The position numbers and the translations under genes were made by a program. A stretch of 58,426 bases of DNA from Geminicoccaceae bacterium (lineage in GTDB: Bacteria; Pseudomonadota; Alphaproteobacteria; Geminicoccales; Geminicoccaceae). Position 1 is the first letter of the stretch. The number at the start of each line of letters is the position of its first letter. The notes below the pieces were generated by a model, which saw only the letters and a list, made by a program, of their open reading frames with translations, did no database searches and had not been told where the DNA came from. The DNA is taken from the NCBI GenBank assembly GCA_025062095.1, contig JANXAZ010000022.1:1-58426 (forward strand). The letters run 5' to 3'. This document shows positions 33,703-45,117 of the stretch, in pieces.

Positions 33703-35861
33703 GCGATCGCGTTCCGCGCGAGCTCACCTTGCTCGAACTCTGGGCCGTGCTCCGGCGGCACCGCCTGTTCATCGCCACCGTGTTGATCGTCGGATGCGGG
33801 CTCACCACCGGTCTCGTCTCTCTCTTGCCGCCCGTGTACGAGGCGCGGGTCCTCTTGCTCGTCGAGCCCGAGCGGACCCGGGTCGGCGAGCCCGCGCAAC
33901 TGGGCCTCGGTGCGTTCGACAACGCCTTCGTCGACAATCAGGTCCAGGTGCTGACCTCGCGCTCGCTCGCACGCTCGATCGTGGTCGGCCTCGGGCTGGC
34001 CCGCGATCCCGAGTTCCTCGCCCCGCTTCCGACACCGGCCCAGGCCGTCGCCGCGCTCTCGACCTATCTCGGGCGCCGCGCTGGGAGGAACGCTTCGGAC
34101 GCCGCCTCGGAAGACGATCCCGCGGAACGGCTGGTGGATCGTTTCCTCGAACGGCTCGTGGTCGCGCGCGAGGGCCGCACCTCGGTGATCGCGATCGCCT
34201 TCCAGGCCCGCGATCCGAACAAAGCGGCGCGGATCGCCAACGCGATCGCCGAGCACTACCAACTCGCGCAGCTCGCGAGCAAAGCGGAAGCCGCCAAGCG
34301 CAATCGCGAATGGCTCGGTGCGCGACTGGCCGCCCTCGAGGAGCGCCACGAAGCGGATCGCGCCGCCCTCGCCGACTTTCGCGAGCGTTTTCTGCCCGAC
34401 GGTTCGGCGGAGGCGCGTCGCGACGCCGAACGGATCGCCCAGCTCGAACGCGAGCTCGTCGCCGCGTCGCTCGAGCGCAGCGCCAAGGAGGCCCGGCTCG
34501 TTCGCCTGCGCGAACTCCTGCGCAAGGGCGAGCCGCTGCCGCCTCTCGACGATCTCGGATCCTCCGCTCTGTTGCAGAACCTGGCGGCACTCAAGGCCCA
34601 GGCGCTGCGCCGCGAGGCCGAGCTCAAAGCGGATTACGGCGAACGCCATCCCAAGATCCTCGACGTGCGCAGAGAGCGCGCCGAACTCGAGGCCCGCATC
34701 GAGTTCGAGCAAGCGAGCCTGTTGCGCGAACAGGAAGCCGCGATCCAGACGCTCGAGAGCCGCGAGCAAACGCTCGCGCGCGAGCTCGACCGGCTCAAGA
34801 CCCGGGCGGCGGAGCGCGAACGCGCGGCACGCGAGCTCGAGGCGCTCGAACGACGCGTCGAGGCGAGCCGGCGCCTGTACGAAACCTATCAGGGCCTCGT
34901 CGAGCGCGCCGCGCAAGCAGAAGCGACCCAAGGGCCCGATGCGTGGGTCATCTCGGAAGCCGTGCCCCCCGACTCGCCCGTCTTCCCGCGCCCGAAAGTC
35001 GCCTTCACCGTCTCCGCGACGGTTTCTCTGCTCGTCGCCTTGTTCGCCGTCTATCTCCGAGAGGTCGCCGCGCACGGCTTTCGCACGGCGGAGGAGCTCG
35101 AAGTCGCGATCGGCTGCCCCTCCCTCGCGCTTCTACCGCGACTTTCGCGCCGAGCGGAGCCCGCTCCCGAAGCCGTCGTCCTCGCGCGGCCCTCGAGTCG
35201 TTTCACCGAAGGGATCCGGTCCGTGCTCGCGGCCCTGCTCGCCTGCCGCCAACCGGGGGTCGGCCTGGCGGTCGCGGTCGCCTCGGCGCTACCAGGCGAA
35301 GGCAAGACCACGCTCGCGCTGTGTCTGGGCAGGCTCGCCGCGCGCGAGGGGCTCAAGACCCTGCTGATCGACGCCGATCGCCGCCGACCGAGCGTGAACG
35401 AGCGCCTGGGGGCGAAAGAACGTCCCGGGTTGGCCGCCGTGTTGCGCGGGGAGGCCGGTTTGGATGCGGCTCTCGCGGTCGATCCCGAAAGCGGCCTCGT
35501 CGTGCTCTCGGGCAACGATCGCGGCCCGCTCTGCGCGCGCCTCCTCGGGACCGAGGGCCTCGGTCGGCTGCTCGCCGCGGCGCGCGCCCGCTTCGATCTC
35601 GTGCTCCTCGACACGCCCCCCGTGCTCGCGGTCGCCGATGCCCGGCTCGTCGCGCTCTCCGTCGACCGGGCGCTTCTCGTCGTCCATTGGCGCGCGACCG
35701 AGCGGGCGACGATCGAGGCCGCTCTCGCGCGCGCACCGGAACTCGCGGCCAAGCTCCTCGGTGCGATCCTGAACCGGGTCGATCTCGCGCGGCTGCACCG
35801 CTACGGCCCTTCTTCCGACCGCCGGACGCATCGCGCCCTCGCCCGGTATTACGCCGATTGA
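33699..35861 (+). CDS. Wzc-like polysaccharide co-polymerase with tyrosine-kinase domain
   Basis: This 720-residue inner-membrane protein controls chain length and export of surface polysaccharide. An N-terminal Wzz domain is bounded by membrane segments at about residues 23-45 and 425-450. Between them lies a long periplasmic coiled coil (about 190-400). The cytoplasmic BY-kinase domain has Walker A ALPGEGKTTLAL (about 530), Walker A' LLIDADRRRPS, and Walker B DLVLLDTPPV. The C-terminal tyrosine cluster is poor: essentially HRYG and ARYYAD, so autophosphorylation capacity is uncertain. GTG at 33699 overlaps the small ORF's stop. No glycosyltransferase, wza or wzx/wzy gene is nearby, so it is an orphan. 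Confidence 0.88.
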   Translation: MSDRVPRELTLLELWAVLRRHRLFIATVLIVGCGLTTGLVSLLPPVYEARVLLLVEPERTRVGEPAQLGLGAFDNAFVDNQVQVLTSRSLARSIVVGLGLARDPEFLAPLPTPAQAVAALSTYLGRRAGRNASDAASEDDPAERLVDRFLERLVVAREGRTSVIAIAFQARDPNKAARIANAIAEHYQLAQLASKAEAAKRNREWLGARLAALEERHEADRAALADFRERFLPDGSAEARRDAERIAQLERELVAASLERSAKEARLVRLRELLRKGEPLPPLDDLGSSALLQNLAALKAQALRREAELKADYGERHPKILDVRRERAELEARIEFEQASLLREQEAAIQTLESREQTLARELDRLKTRAAERERAARELEALERRVEASRRLYETYQGLVERAAQAEATQGPDAWVISEAVPPDSPVFPRPKVAFTVSATVSLLVALFAVYLREVAAHGFRTAEELEVAIGCPSLALLPRLSRRAEPAPEAVVLARPSSRFTEGIRSVLAALLACRQPGVGLAVAVASALPGEGKTTLALCLGRLAAREGLKTLLIDADRRRPSVNERLGAKERPGLAAVLRGEAGLDAALAVDPESGLVVLSGNDRGPLCARLLGTEGLGRLLAAARARFDLVLLDTPPVLAVADARLVALSVDRALLVVHWRATERATIEAALARAPELAAKLLGAILNRVDLARLHRYGPSSDRRTHRALARYYAD

Positions 35862-36042
35862 GCCCGTCGTCGCGGTCGCGCTCGGGGCGTGCGCGGAGCG
35901 AGACGATCGCGCGGCACCGGCGCCCGGTCCCGCTTCGCGTTCGACGGCCTCGGCTCTGTCGCGGCCACCGCGCACGCGGACCCGAGCGGGCGGCCGCATC
36001 GCGCGCTACGATCGTTCCGAGGGTGCGGGAAAGGATCGCGTC

Positions 36043-36825
36043 GTGAGCGAGAAACTCCCTTATCGAACGGCTCTCGTGACCGGAGCCTCGCGCGGGATCG
36101 GTGCCGCGATCGTCCGCGCGTTGTGCGCCGAGGGTTTGGAGGTGCACGCCGTGGCGCGCTCGGCCGAGCCGCTCCGCGCTCTCGCGCAAGCCACCGGCTG
36201 CAGACCCCTGGTCCTCGACGTGACCGACAGCGATGCGCTCGAAGCGAGCCTGGGTGCGCTCGCGATCGACCTGCTCGTCGTCAACGCCGGACGCGTCACC
36301 GCCGTCAAACCGGTGCACGCGTTGACCCGCTGGGAACTCGACGCCATGATCGACGTCAATCTGCGGGCGGCGATGCACTGCGCGCGTCTGGTGCTTCCGG
36401 GCATGATCGCGCGCGGTTTCGGGCATCTTGTCTTCGTCTCTTCGATCGCGGCCCATTACCCGTACCCGGAGATGGCGGTCTATTGCGCCTGCAAAGCCGC
36501 GCTTTCGATGTTCGCTCAGAACCTGCGCTTGGACCTTCTGGGCACGGGGATCCGGGTGACCGAGCTCAATCCGGGGCGCGTGCGTACGGACATCTATCTC
36601 GAGGCCCTGGGCGACCCCGCGCTTGTCGAGGAGCGGCTCTACCGAGACTTCCGCGCCCTCGAGCCGAACGATGTCGCGCGCGTCCTCGTCGATGCGCTGC
36701 GTCTTCCGCCGCACGCCGATCTCGCGCGCATCGATCTGCTTCCCACCGATCAAGCCCCGGGCGGGGTGGCGGTCGTCCGCCGGCCGCCGGAAACGGCGCG
36801 GACGCCCGACTCGGGCCGAGGATGA
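36043..36825 (+). CDS. Short-chain dehydrogenase, YdfG-like
   Basis: This classical SDR oxidoreductase has 260 residues. The cofactor loop is TGASRGIG (residues 14-21), LLVVNAGRV is the NNAG-type motif, and the catalytic triad is seen as VFVSSIA and YCACK (Y147 and K151). NPGRVRTDIY after the active site and the general layout resemble the YdfG serine/3-hydroxy-acid dehydrogenase group, which uses NADP. The start GTG at 36043 follows GGATCGC. It is a single gene, convergent with the glyoxalase-like gene across a 599-base gap. The substrate is unknown. Confidence 0.88.
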   Translation: MSEKLPYRTALVTGASRGIGAAIVRALCAEGLEVHAVARSAEPLRALAQATGCRPLVLDVTDSDALEASLGALAIDLLVVNAGRVTAVKPVHALTRWELDAMIDVNLRAAMHCARLVLPGMIARGFGHLVFVSSIAAHYPYPEMAVYCACKAALSMFAQNLRLDLLGTGIRVTELNPGRVRTDIYLEALGDPALVEERLYRDFRALEPNDVARVLVDALRLPPHADLARIDLLPTDQAPGGVAVVRRPPETARTPDSGRG

Positions 36826-37424
36826 TCCGAAGCCACGAGCCGGCCGGCGCGCGAGAAGCGCGAGGGGTTCGCGGATGTCCCCGGTGGGCGCCGAGCAACC
36901 CGGTCCCTAGTCCGGCTGCCGAGGCACTCGGCCGAACGATGCGGGTCGAGCGGAGGCGAGCTCGGTGCCGCGTCGCGCCCGTCGGTCCAAACGACCCGCG
37001 GCGATCCGCGCGGGCGATCCGGGCCGTGCGCCGGCCGGATCCAGCCATTCCGCGCCGCGTCGGAGGGGATGCCGAGGCGCCGGACCAAAAGAAGTGAACC
37101 CTACCGAACCGCGTGTGCGCAACGAACCGTTCCTCCGTTCGAAGCCCGGTCGCACGACGACGTCTTCGGGATCGAGCCCGGCCGGAGGCGGAACCACCCA
37201 TCCGGCGTCGCGGCCCGAGGCGCCGTGTCCGATTCGTCGGCTTCGCGCATCGCGACCGCGAGGCTCGGGGCGCGCTCGATCCGAGCGAAGCGACCTGGAA
37301 AGCCGCTCGAGCCGGCGCCTGTGATCCGCGAGATCGACGACGATGCTCTCCGAGAGCGCGCAGAGTTTCGCGTGCGGGCGGCGCGCTGGTCTCTCCGGCC
37401 GGCCGGACGCGGATCGAGATCGGT
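36826..37424. other. 599-base convergent gap without a supported gene
   Basis: It lies between the ends of the SDR gene and the glyoxalase-like gene. All frames translate to arginine-, serine- and proline-rich sequence without conserved motifs. I find no hairpin with a T-tract, no repeat and no RNA-gene shape. A short A-rich spot at 37088-37100 is the only compositional break. Confidence 0.5.
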
Positions 37425-38276
37425 TCACGGGAGCCGGAATTCGACGACCGCTCCGAACCCTTCGCTCGGAGCCACCAGATAACCGTGGGGACCGCGGTTG
37501 ACACGAACGCCCTGGTGCGACCACCACGCCTCGGCCGCTGTCGCCTCGCGCAGCGCCAGAGACGCCGCCACCAGCCTCGGCTCGTCGCCCGCGACCCGCT
37601 GCGCCAGCTCGCCGAGCCGTTCGGCGAGCGCTTCGGGAGAAAGGAAGGTGATCGGTGCGGTCGCGCTCCTCACGCGGAAGCCGCCCTCGGCCTTCTGCAC
37701 GCGCTCTCCGAACAGTCGCCGCCAAGCCGGCTCGATCGCCCCAGGATCGGGCGCCACGCCGACGATCTCGATCAGCGCGAGCGCGCCGTTGGGATGCTCG
37801 AGGAAATCCTCGCGCCAGACGAGCTCGGGCGTGTGGTGCTGACAGACGAAGCACCACGCTCCGGGCGTGGCCTCCGGGCGCGCGCGGGCGACCGTGAAGC
37901 GCGCCTCGCGCGAGCCGCTTTCGAGCGCGACCGGGCGGGAGAAATCGATCGCCGCCCCGTCGGCGACGCCGAGCCGAGCGAGTTCTTCCGCATCGGCGCG
38001 GGCATCGCGCCCCTTGAACGCGAGCCCGAACAGCCCTCCGCCCCGCTCGAGCCGCGCCCTTTGGACGCTGTTGGCCGAGGTCGGCCGCACGATGCCGAGC
38101 AGCTCCACGTAGGTCCGGCGATCCGGGAAGACGATCGTCGCGTTCGCCGTTCCCATCGCGGGGGAGTGCACGCCACGAGGGGTCGGGCGGAAACCGAGCC
38201 GCACCGCCGCGCGCTCGGCCTCGTCGAGATCGCGCACGAGGAACACCGCGTGATCGAGATCACCAGCGATCGGCAC
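37425..38276 (-). CDS. Glyoxalase-like (VOC superfamily) protein
   Basis: This 283-residue protein opens with IAGDLDHAVFLVRDLDEA, the first beta-alpha unit of a vicinal-oxygen-chelate fold, and continues with a glyoxalase-3-like domain (TYVELLGIV, CFVCQHHTPELVWR near residue 160). The second half, with VGVAPDPGAIEPAWRRLFG, looks like a degenerate second VOC repeat. His in DLDHA, Glu in YVELLG and the histidines at CQHHTPE are candidate metal ligands. The family is known mostly from genome annotation and the substrate is unclear. The GTG at 38276 follows GGGAGGGGG. It is divergent from the diaminopropionate lyase gene, 210 bases away. Confidence 0.82.
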   Translation of the reverse strand: MPIAGDLDHAVFLVRDLDEAERAAVRLGFRPTPRGVHSPAMGTANATIVFPDRRTYVELLGIVRPTSANSVQRARLERGGGLFGLAFKGRDARADAEELARLGVADGAAIDFSRPVALESGSREARFTVARARPEATPGAWCFVCQHHTPELVWREDFLEHPNGALALIEIVGVAPDPGAIEPAWRRLFGERVQKAEGGFRVRSATAPITFLSPEALAERLGELAQRVAGDEPRLVAASLALREATAAEAWWSHQGVRVNRGPHGYLVAPSEGFGAVVEFRLP

Positions 38277-38486
38277 GGCTCGCCCCCTCCCTTTCGCACT
38301 AGCACGAGAAGACGCGATCGAGTACGGCGACGGCGGGCTCCCTCCGTTGCTCGGCGCGAGGAGCGGGGCTTGCGCGCGAGAACCTTCCGCCGGACAAGAC
38401 GCGAGCGGTCGCGAGCCCTCCCGGCGCGCTCGTGCGCGACGCCAGCCGAGGGCCGCGCTCGGCCGCGGGAAAGAAGCGTCGGGTCC

Positions 38487-39644
38487 GTGCCGATTTCCTC
38501 GAGAGCCTTCCGCCCCGAAGCGGTGCGCGCGCTGTTCAACCCTCGCGCGCGGCGATCGCCGAGCCCGGCTGCGCGCGGCGTCCTCGACGCTCGGGCGATC
38601 CGCGAGGCCGCCCTCGGAATCCGAAGCTGGCCGGGTTACGCCCCCACCCCGCTCGTCCGCCTCGAAGAACTGGCCGACGAGCTCGGCCTGGGCGAGCTCT
38701 TGTACAAGGACGAGAGCAGCCGCTTCGGCCTCGGCAGTTTCAAGGCTCTGGGTGGTGCGTACGCGGTACGGCGCTTGGTCGAGACCTTCGGTGCCGGCCT
38801 GACGGTCGCCACGGCGACGGACGGCAACCACGGCCGAGCGGTCGCCTGGGCCGCTCGGCGTTTCGATTGCCGTTGTGTCGTCTTCGTTCACGAAAGGGTG
38901 AGCGAAGGGCGCAAGCGGGCCATCGCCGCCTTCGGCGCGGAGGTCCGGGTCGTGCCGGGCAGCTACGACGACGCGGTGCGGGCGTGTGCGGCCGAAGCGG
39001 CCGCGCGAGGCTGGTGGCTCGTGTCCGACACCGCTTGGCCGGGTCAGGAGGACGTTCCGCGCCGGGTGATGGAGGGCTACGCGCTCGTGGCCGAGGAAGC
39101 CGCACACGCTCTCGACGCCCCCCCGACCCATGTGTTCGTCCAGGCCGGGGTGGGGGCGTTCGCGGCCGCGATCGCGTGGACCTTCGCGTCGATCTACGGC
39201 GAGCGTCGCCCCCGCCTCGCGGTCGTCGAGCCCGAACGCGCCGCCTGCTGCTTCGCGAGCTGTGCCGCGGGTCGAAGGGTGGCGATCGGAGGCGATCTCT
39301 CGACCGTCATGGCCGGTCTCGCCTGTGGCGAGCCTTCTTCGCTCGCCTGGCCGATCCTCGACGAGCTCGCCGATGTCTTCCTCACCGTTCCCGACGAGGC
39401 GGCGATCGCGGCGATGCGTCTTCTCGCACGCGGTATGCGGGGCGATCCGCCGATCGTCGCCGGCGAGAGCGGCGTCGCCGGATTGGCGGCCGTCGTCGCG
39501 CTCGCGCACCATCCCGAGCTGCGCAGCCGGCTCGACCTCGGGCCGCACAGCCGCGTGTTGGTGTTCGGGACGGAAGGAGCCACCGATCCCGAGCTCTACG
39601 CTCGCCTGGTGGGCGCCACGAGCTCGGTGGATGCGGAGGAATAG
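38487..39644 (+). CDS. dpaL: Diaminopropionate ammonia-lyase
   Basis: This 385-residue fold-type II PLP enzyme is predicted to split 2,3-diaminopropionate into pyruvate and two ammonia. The PLP lysine is K86 in SFKALGGAYAV. The following TATDGNHGRAVAWAAR contacts the cofactor, and the WWLVSDTAWPG-VP segment is characteristic of YgeX/DpaL rather than threonine dehydratase. A glycine-rich loop VQAGVGAFAAA binds the phosphate. The start GTG at 38487 matches the family N-terminus, including the FNP segment. The next gene begins two bases after its stop, so the lyase, the carbamoylase and the urease genes probably form one operon that yields ammonia. Confidence 0.87.
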   Translation: MPISSRAFRPEAVRALFNPRARRSPSPAARGVLDARAIREAALGIRSWPGYAPTPLVRLEELADELGLGELLYKDESSRFGLGSFKALGGAYAVRRLVETFGAGLTVATATDGNHGRAVAWAARRFDCRCVVFVHERVSEGRKRAIAAFGAEVRVVPGSYDDAVRACAAEAAARGWWLVSDTAWPGQEDVPRRVMEGYALVAEEAAHALDAPPTHVFVQAGVGAFAAAIAWTFASIYGERRPRLAVVEPERAACCFASCAAGRRVAIGGDLSTVMAGLACGEPSSLAWPILDELADVFLTVPDEAAIAAMRLLARGMRGDPPIVAGESGVAGLAAVVALAHHPELRSRLDLGPHSRVLVFGTEGATDPELYARLVGATSSVDAEE

Positions 39645-39646
39645 CC

Positions 39647-40555
39647 GTGAGCCGGAAGTTCGTCGTCGCCGCGGCCCAGCTCGGACCGATCGCCCGGAAC
39701 GAAAGTCGCGACCGGGTCATCAGTCGCCTTCTCGCACTTTTCCATCGTGCAGCAGCGTGCGGAGCGCGTCTGGTCGTCTTTCCCGAGCTCGCACTCACCA
39801 CCTTCTTTCCGCGTTGGTACTTCGAGCGTGAAGAGGAGTTGCTCGCGTTTTTCGAGCGGTCGATGCCCGATACCGCCACTCGCCCCCTGTTCGAGGCCGC
39901 GGCCGCGCGTTCTTGCGGCTTCTACCTCGGCTACGCGGAGCTCACCCCGGAAGGTCGACGGTTCAACACCGCCATTCTGGTCGACGAACGCGCGCGCATC
40001 ATCGGCAAGTACCGCAAGGTCCACCTACCCGGACACCGCGAGCACGAGCCGTGGCGACCGTTCCAGCATCTAGAGAAGCGCTATTTCGAGCCGGGCGATC
40101 TCGGCTTTCCGGTCTTCGAGGCCTTCGGCGGCAAGGTCGGTATGCTCATCTGCAACGACCGGCGTTGGCCCGAGGCCTGGCGCGTCCTCGGACTGCAGGG
40201 CGTCGAGCTCGTGGCTGTCGGCTACAACACCCCGCAACATTATCCGCCGGTCCCGCAACACGACCATCTCCAGAACTTCCACAATCACCTCGTTCTTCAA
40301 GCCGGGGCCTACCAGAACGGCACCTGGGTGGTCGCCACCGCCAAGTGCGGCGTCGAAGAAGGTTGTCTTCTCATCGGTCAGAGCTGCATCGTGGCGCCCA
40401 CCGGCGAGATCGTGGCGATGTGCACGACGCTCGACGACGAACTCGCCCTCGCCGAGATCGACCTCGACCGCACCAAAGAGATTAAAAACCACATCTTCGA
40501 CTTCGCCCTGCATCGCCGCCCCGAATGTTACGGACCGATCTGCGCGATCCCCTGA
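39647..40555 (+). CDS. N-carbamoyl-D-amino acid hydrolase
   Basis: This nitrilase-superfamily enzyme of 302 residues hydrolyses N-carbamoyl-D-amino acids to D-amino acid, CO2 and ammonia. The catalytic Glu-Lys-Cys triad is E47 ([13 protein letters not shown]), K124 (KYRKVHLPG) and C169 ([12 protein letters not shown]). Long stretches match the well-known Agrobacterium D-carbamoylase pattern, including [26 protein letters not shown] and [12 protein letters not shown], so the specific assignment is justified. No hydantoinase gene is present in the window to feed it. The start is GTG at 39647, two bases after the lyase. Its end overlaps ureD by 31 bases, an unusual link to urease. Confidence 0.9.
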   Translation: MSRKFVVAAAQLGPIARNESRDRVISRLLALFHRAAACGARLVVFPELALTTFFPRWYFEREEELLAFFERSMPDTATRPLFEAAAARSCGFYLGYAELTPEGRRFNTAILVDERARIIGKYRKVHLPGHREHEPWRPFQHLEKRYFEPGDLGFPVFEAFGGKVGMLICNDRRWPEAWRVLGLQGVELVAVGYNTPQHYPPVPQHDHLQNFHNHLVLQAGAYQNGTWVVATAKCGVEEGCLLIGQSCIVAPTGEIVAMCTTLDDELALAEIDLDRTKEIKNHIFDFALHRRPECYGPICAIP

Positions 40556-41421
40556 GCCGCGACGCGAGCGCGATCGAACGCGCTTCCCCGACTGTTCCGC
40601 GCCTCGAACGCGCGGAGGGCAGGCTCGTCCTCGAAGTCGGTCTGCGCGATGGACGCAGCGCGCTTCTCGTGCACCGCGAAAGCGGGTGCGCCAAGGCGCG
40701 GTTTCCGCAGCCCGCTCGCCCCGGCGTTCTCGAAGCCGTGCTCCTCAACACGGCGGGAGGCATCACCGGAGGCGATCGGATCCACCAGGAGTTGCGCGTG
40801 CGCGAAGGCGCGGCCCTGCTCGCCGCCGGCCAGGCCGCCGAGAAGATCTATCGGTCCACGGGCGCCGATGCGGAGGTCGTCACGCGTCTCGAGGTGAGCC
40901 GCGCATCCGCGCTCTTCTGGCTGCCCCAGGAGACCATTTTGTTCGACGGCGCGCGGTTGGTCCGCGAGCTCGCCGTCGAGCTTTCCCGCGATGCGCGGCT
41001 TTTGCTCGTCGAAGCGGTGGTGCTGGGAAGGACCGCCCGCGGCGAGGAGGTGCTCCGGGGTCGGCTCGTCGATCGGCGGGTTCTGCGCGTCGGCGGTGTT
41101 CCGCTCTTCGTCGACCCGCTGCGCCTCGAGGGGCCGATCGCCGAGCTCGCGCGCCGTCCGGCTCTGCTCGACGGGGCACGGGCCTTCGCCACCTTGCTCG
41201 CGCTCGGCCCGGCCGTCGACGAGCACGTCTGCGCGGCGTTGCGCGATCGGCTGCCGGACGGACCCGCGCGCGCGGCCTGCGGGCTGCGCGGGCCGTTGCT
41301 TCTGTGCCGCGTGCTCGCCGCCGACGGCCTCGCGTTGCGCCGTGCCCTCCTTCCCGCGCTCGCGTTCCTCCTCCCCCTTCTCGGGGGTCCCCCGGAGCTC
41401 CCGCGCATCTGGCGCTGTTGA
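40525..41421 (+). CDS. ureD: Urease accessory protein UreD
   Basis: This 298-residue protein forms the UreD-UreF-UreG chaperone that delivers nickel to urease. Family features are [14 protein letters not shown] (about residues 72-85), [10 protein letters not shown], and [19 protein letters not shown]. The start ATG at 40525 is inside the carbamoylase gene, giving a 31-base overlap and likely coupled translation. UreA follows after 171 bases, the largest gap in the urease cluster. That gap shows no clear promoter. Confidence 0.93.
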   Translation: MLRTDLRDPLSRDASAIERASPTVPRLERAEGRLVLEVGLRDGRSALLVHRESGCAKARFPQPARPGVLEAVLLNTAGGITGGDRIHQELRVREGAALLAAGQAAEKIYRSTGADAEVVTRLEVSRASALFWLPQETILFDGARLVRELAVELSRDARLLLVEAVVLGRTARGEEVLRGRLVDRRVLRVGGVPLFVDPLRLEGPIAELARRPALLDGARAFATLLALGPAVDEHVCAALRDRLPDGPARAACGLRGPLLLCRVLAADGLALRRALLPALAFLLPLLGGPPELPRIWRC

Positions 41422-41592
41422 GGATCGTCGCGGCTGCGGTTGTGCTCGCGGGACGTGCAACGGCTGCTCGAATTCGCGGCAGGAACTCGGAAGCCGCACC
41501 TCGGGCGAACGCCCGTCTCGGATGGCCCGTCTTTTGCTCCACCGGTTCGAGCGAAGGCCGATCGGTCCGGACTCGAAGTCGGGGGAACAGGC

Positions 41593-41895
41593 GTGCAGCT
41601 CACACCGCGCGAGAAAGACAAGCTGTTGATCGCCGTTGCGGCGATGGTCGCGCGCCGGCGCCTCGAGCGGGGTCTCAAGCTCAACCATCCCGAGGCGGTC
41701 GCCCTCGTCACCGAAGCGGTCTTGGAAGGAGCGCGCGAGGGCAAATCGGTGGCCGAGCTCATGCAGCTCGGAGCCGAAGTGCTCACCCGCGATCAGGTCA
41801 TGGAAGGCGTGGCGGAGATGATCCACGAGGTCCAGGTGGAGGCGACCTTCCCGGACGGCACCAAGCTCGTCACCGTCCACCGGCCGATCCGCTGA
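41593..41895 (+). CDS. ureA: Urease gamma subunit
   Basis: The product is the 100-residue structural gamma subunit of urease. It begins [20 protein letters not shown] and has [13 protein letters not shown] and [18 protein letters not shown], all standard for UreA. The start GTG at 41593 behind GGGGGAACAGG gives the exact expected length of 100 residues. The separate ureA, ureB and ureC genes show the bacterial three-subunit type, not the fused Helicobacter form. Confidence 0.96.
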   Translation: MQLTPREKDKLLIAVAAMVARRRLERGLKLNHPEAVALVTEAVLEGAREGKSVAELMQLGAEVLTRDQVMEGVAEMIHEVQVEATFPDGTKLVTVHRPIR

Positions 41896-41903
41896 GGCGC
41901 CCC

Positions 41904-42215
41904 GTGATCCCCGGCGAGATCCTGGTTCGCGAAGGCGAACTCGAGCTCAACGCCGGTCGGCCTCGGATCGTCCTCGAGGTGGCGAACACCGGCGATCGAC
42001 CCGTCCAGGTCGGATCCCACTACCACTTCTTCGAAGTCAACGAAGCACTGGTCTTCGATCGAGAAAAGGCGCGCGGCATGCGCCTGGACATCCCGGCGGG
42101 CACCGCCGTTCGCTTCGAGCCCGGCCAGCGGCGCGAGGTCGCCCTCGTGCCGTTTTCCGGGGAGCGGCGGGTGTTCGGCTTCAACCGTGAGATCATGGGT
42201 CCGCTCGATCCCTGA
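41904..42215 (+). CDS. ureB: Urease beta subunit
   Basis: This structural beta subunit has 103 residues. It starts with [15 protein letters not shown] and contains [11 protein letters not shown], which packs against the active-site flap in known ureases, and [19 protein letters not shown]. The start GTG at 41904 lies eight bases after ureA. Length and order are those of typical alphaproteobacterial urease operons. Confidence 0.96.
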   Translation: MIPGEILVREGELELNAGRPRIVLEVANTGDRPVQVGSHYHFFEVNEALVFDREKARGMRLDIPAGTAVRFEPGQRREVALVPFSGERRVFGFNREIMGPLDP

Positions 42216-42236
42216 CGTCTCGGAGGTCTCGCGACC

Positions 42237-43946
<1,710 letters not shown>

Positions 43947-43964
43947 GATCGGGGGAGATCCGGG

Positions 43965-44432
43965 ATGATCCGGGCGGTCGCGGTCGCAGCCGAGGGCGAG
44001 GTCGCGGACAGCGTCACGCTCGCCTACGACGACCGCCACCGGCGGCGGATGACGCTGCGGACCGATGCCGGCCAAACGATCCTGCTCGACCTGCCTCGCG
44101 CGCGCCATCTCCGCGAGGGCGACCGCCTGGTCCTCGAAGACGGCCGGCGCGTCCTCGTGCGCGCCGCGCCCGAACCGGTCGTCGAGGCGGTCGCCGAGGA
44201 CGCAGCAGTGCTCGCACGGCTCGCCTGGCATCTCGGCAATCGACACGCCGCGGCGCAGATCCTGCCCGACCGGCTGCGCATCCGGCCCGACCCGGTGCTC
44301 GAAGACATGCTCGCGCGCTTGGGCGCCCGTCTCGAACACCGCCGTGCGCCCTTCGATCCGGAGCCGGGCGCTTACGAGCACGACGAGGGCGCGCATCCTC
44401 ATTCCCGCGCACACCCTCGTTCCCATGGATGA
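43965..44432 (+). CDS. ureE: Urease nickel metallochaperone UreE
   Basis: This 155-residue protein donates nickel to the UreG complex. The N-terminal peptide-binding domain is followed by the metal-binding domain, with LAWHLGNRHAAAQI (about residue 90) holding conserved histidines. The C-terminal tail [18 protein letters not shown] carries five histidines, the typical nickel-storage extension. ATG at 43965 follows GGGGGAGA. Its end overlaps ureF by eight bases. Confidence 0.94.
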   Translation: MIRAVAVAAEGEVADSVTLAYDDRHRRRMTLRTDAGQTILLDLPRARHLREGDRLVLEDGRRVLVRAAPEPVVEAVAEDAAVLARLAWHLGNRHAAAQILPDRLRIRPDPVLEDMLARLGARLEHRRAPFDPEPGAYEHDEGAHPHSRAHPRSHG

Positions 44433-45117
44433 AGCCGCGCTCTTCCGGCTCCTGAGCTGGCTCTCGCCGGCTTTTCCCGTGGGTGCTTTTTCCTACAGCC
44501 ACGGACTCGAATGGGCGATCGAGGTCGGCCTCGTGCGCGAGGAGGCGAGCCTTCGGGCGTGGCTCGAGGATCTGCTCGCGCACGGGACGCTCGCTCAGGA
44601 CGCATGTCTCGCGGCACTCGCCCATCGCGCCGTGGAATGCGACGATCGCGCGGGCTTCGCCGAACTGCGCGCCCTCGCCGCCGCTTTGCCCCCGACGGCC
44701 GAGCTCTTGCTCGAGACGACCGCCCAAGCCGGCGCCTTCGCGCGCACCGTGCTCGCCGCATGGCCCGACCGTGCGGAGCGCATCCGTTCGTATCTCGCCG
44801 AGCCCGAGGAACCGCCCGCACTCGTCTTCCCGCTCGCGGTCGCCGCCGCGACCGCGGCGCACGGCGTGCCGCGGCGCGCCGCGCTCCTCGCCCTGGTGCA
44901 CGCGAGCACGAGCAACCTGGTTTCGGCCGCGATGCGGCTCGTCCCGCTCGGTCAGAGCACGGGCCAACGCGTGCTCGCGGCGCTCGAGGGCGCGGTGCTC
45001 GATGCCGTCGCGCGCGCCGAGCGCGCCCGCCTCGAGGAGCTCGGAACGGGGAGCCTCGTGCTCGACTGGTGCTCGCTTCGCCACGAAACCCAGTACACGA
45101 GGTTGTTCCGCTCATGA
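44425..45117 (+). CDS. ureF: Urease accessory protein UreF
   Basis: This helical 230-residue protein of the UreDFG complex gates the GTPase UreG during nickel insertion. It has [25 protein letters not shown] at residues 9-33 (shown here in parts: [14 protein letters not shown]). The C-terminal half contains [18 protein letters not shown], a family landmark. The start ATG at 44425 overlaps the ureE end, and its TGA overlaps the ureG ATG (ATGA). Confidence 0.94.
   Translation: MDEAALFRLLSWLSPAFPVGAFSYSHGLEWAIEVGLVREEASLRAWLEDLLAHGTLAQDACLAALAHRAVECDDRAGFAELRALAAALPPTAELLLETTAQAGAFARTVLAAWPDRAERIRSYLAEPEEPPALVFPLAVAAATAAHGVPRRAALLALVHASTSNLVSAAMRLVPLGQSTGQRVLAALEGAVLDAVARAERARLEELGTGSLVLDWCSLRHETQYTRLFRS

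Noticed and set aside
31823-36046. A 1407-codon open frame on the plus strand across comEC and the Wzc-like gene
   Set aside because: It is arginine-rich, matches no family, and lies out of frame with two well-supported genes; high GC simply removes stop codons.
36907-37857. Minus-strand frame of 316 codons across the SDR-glyoxalase gap
   Set aside because: Low-complexity arginine/serine-rich translation that also runs through the VOC gene out of frame.
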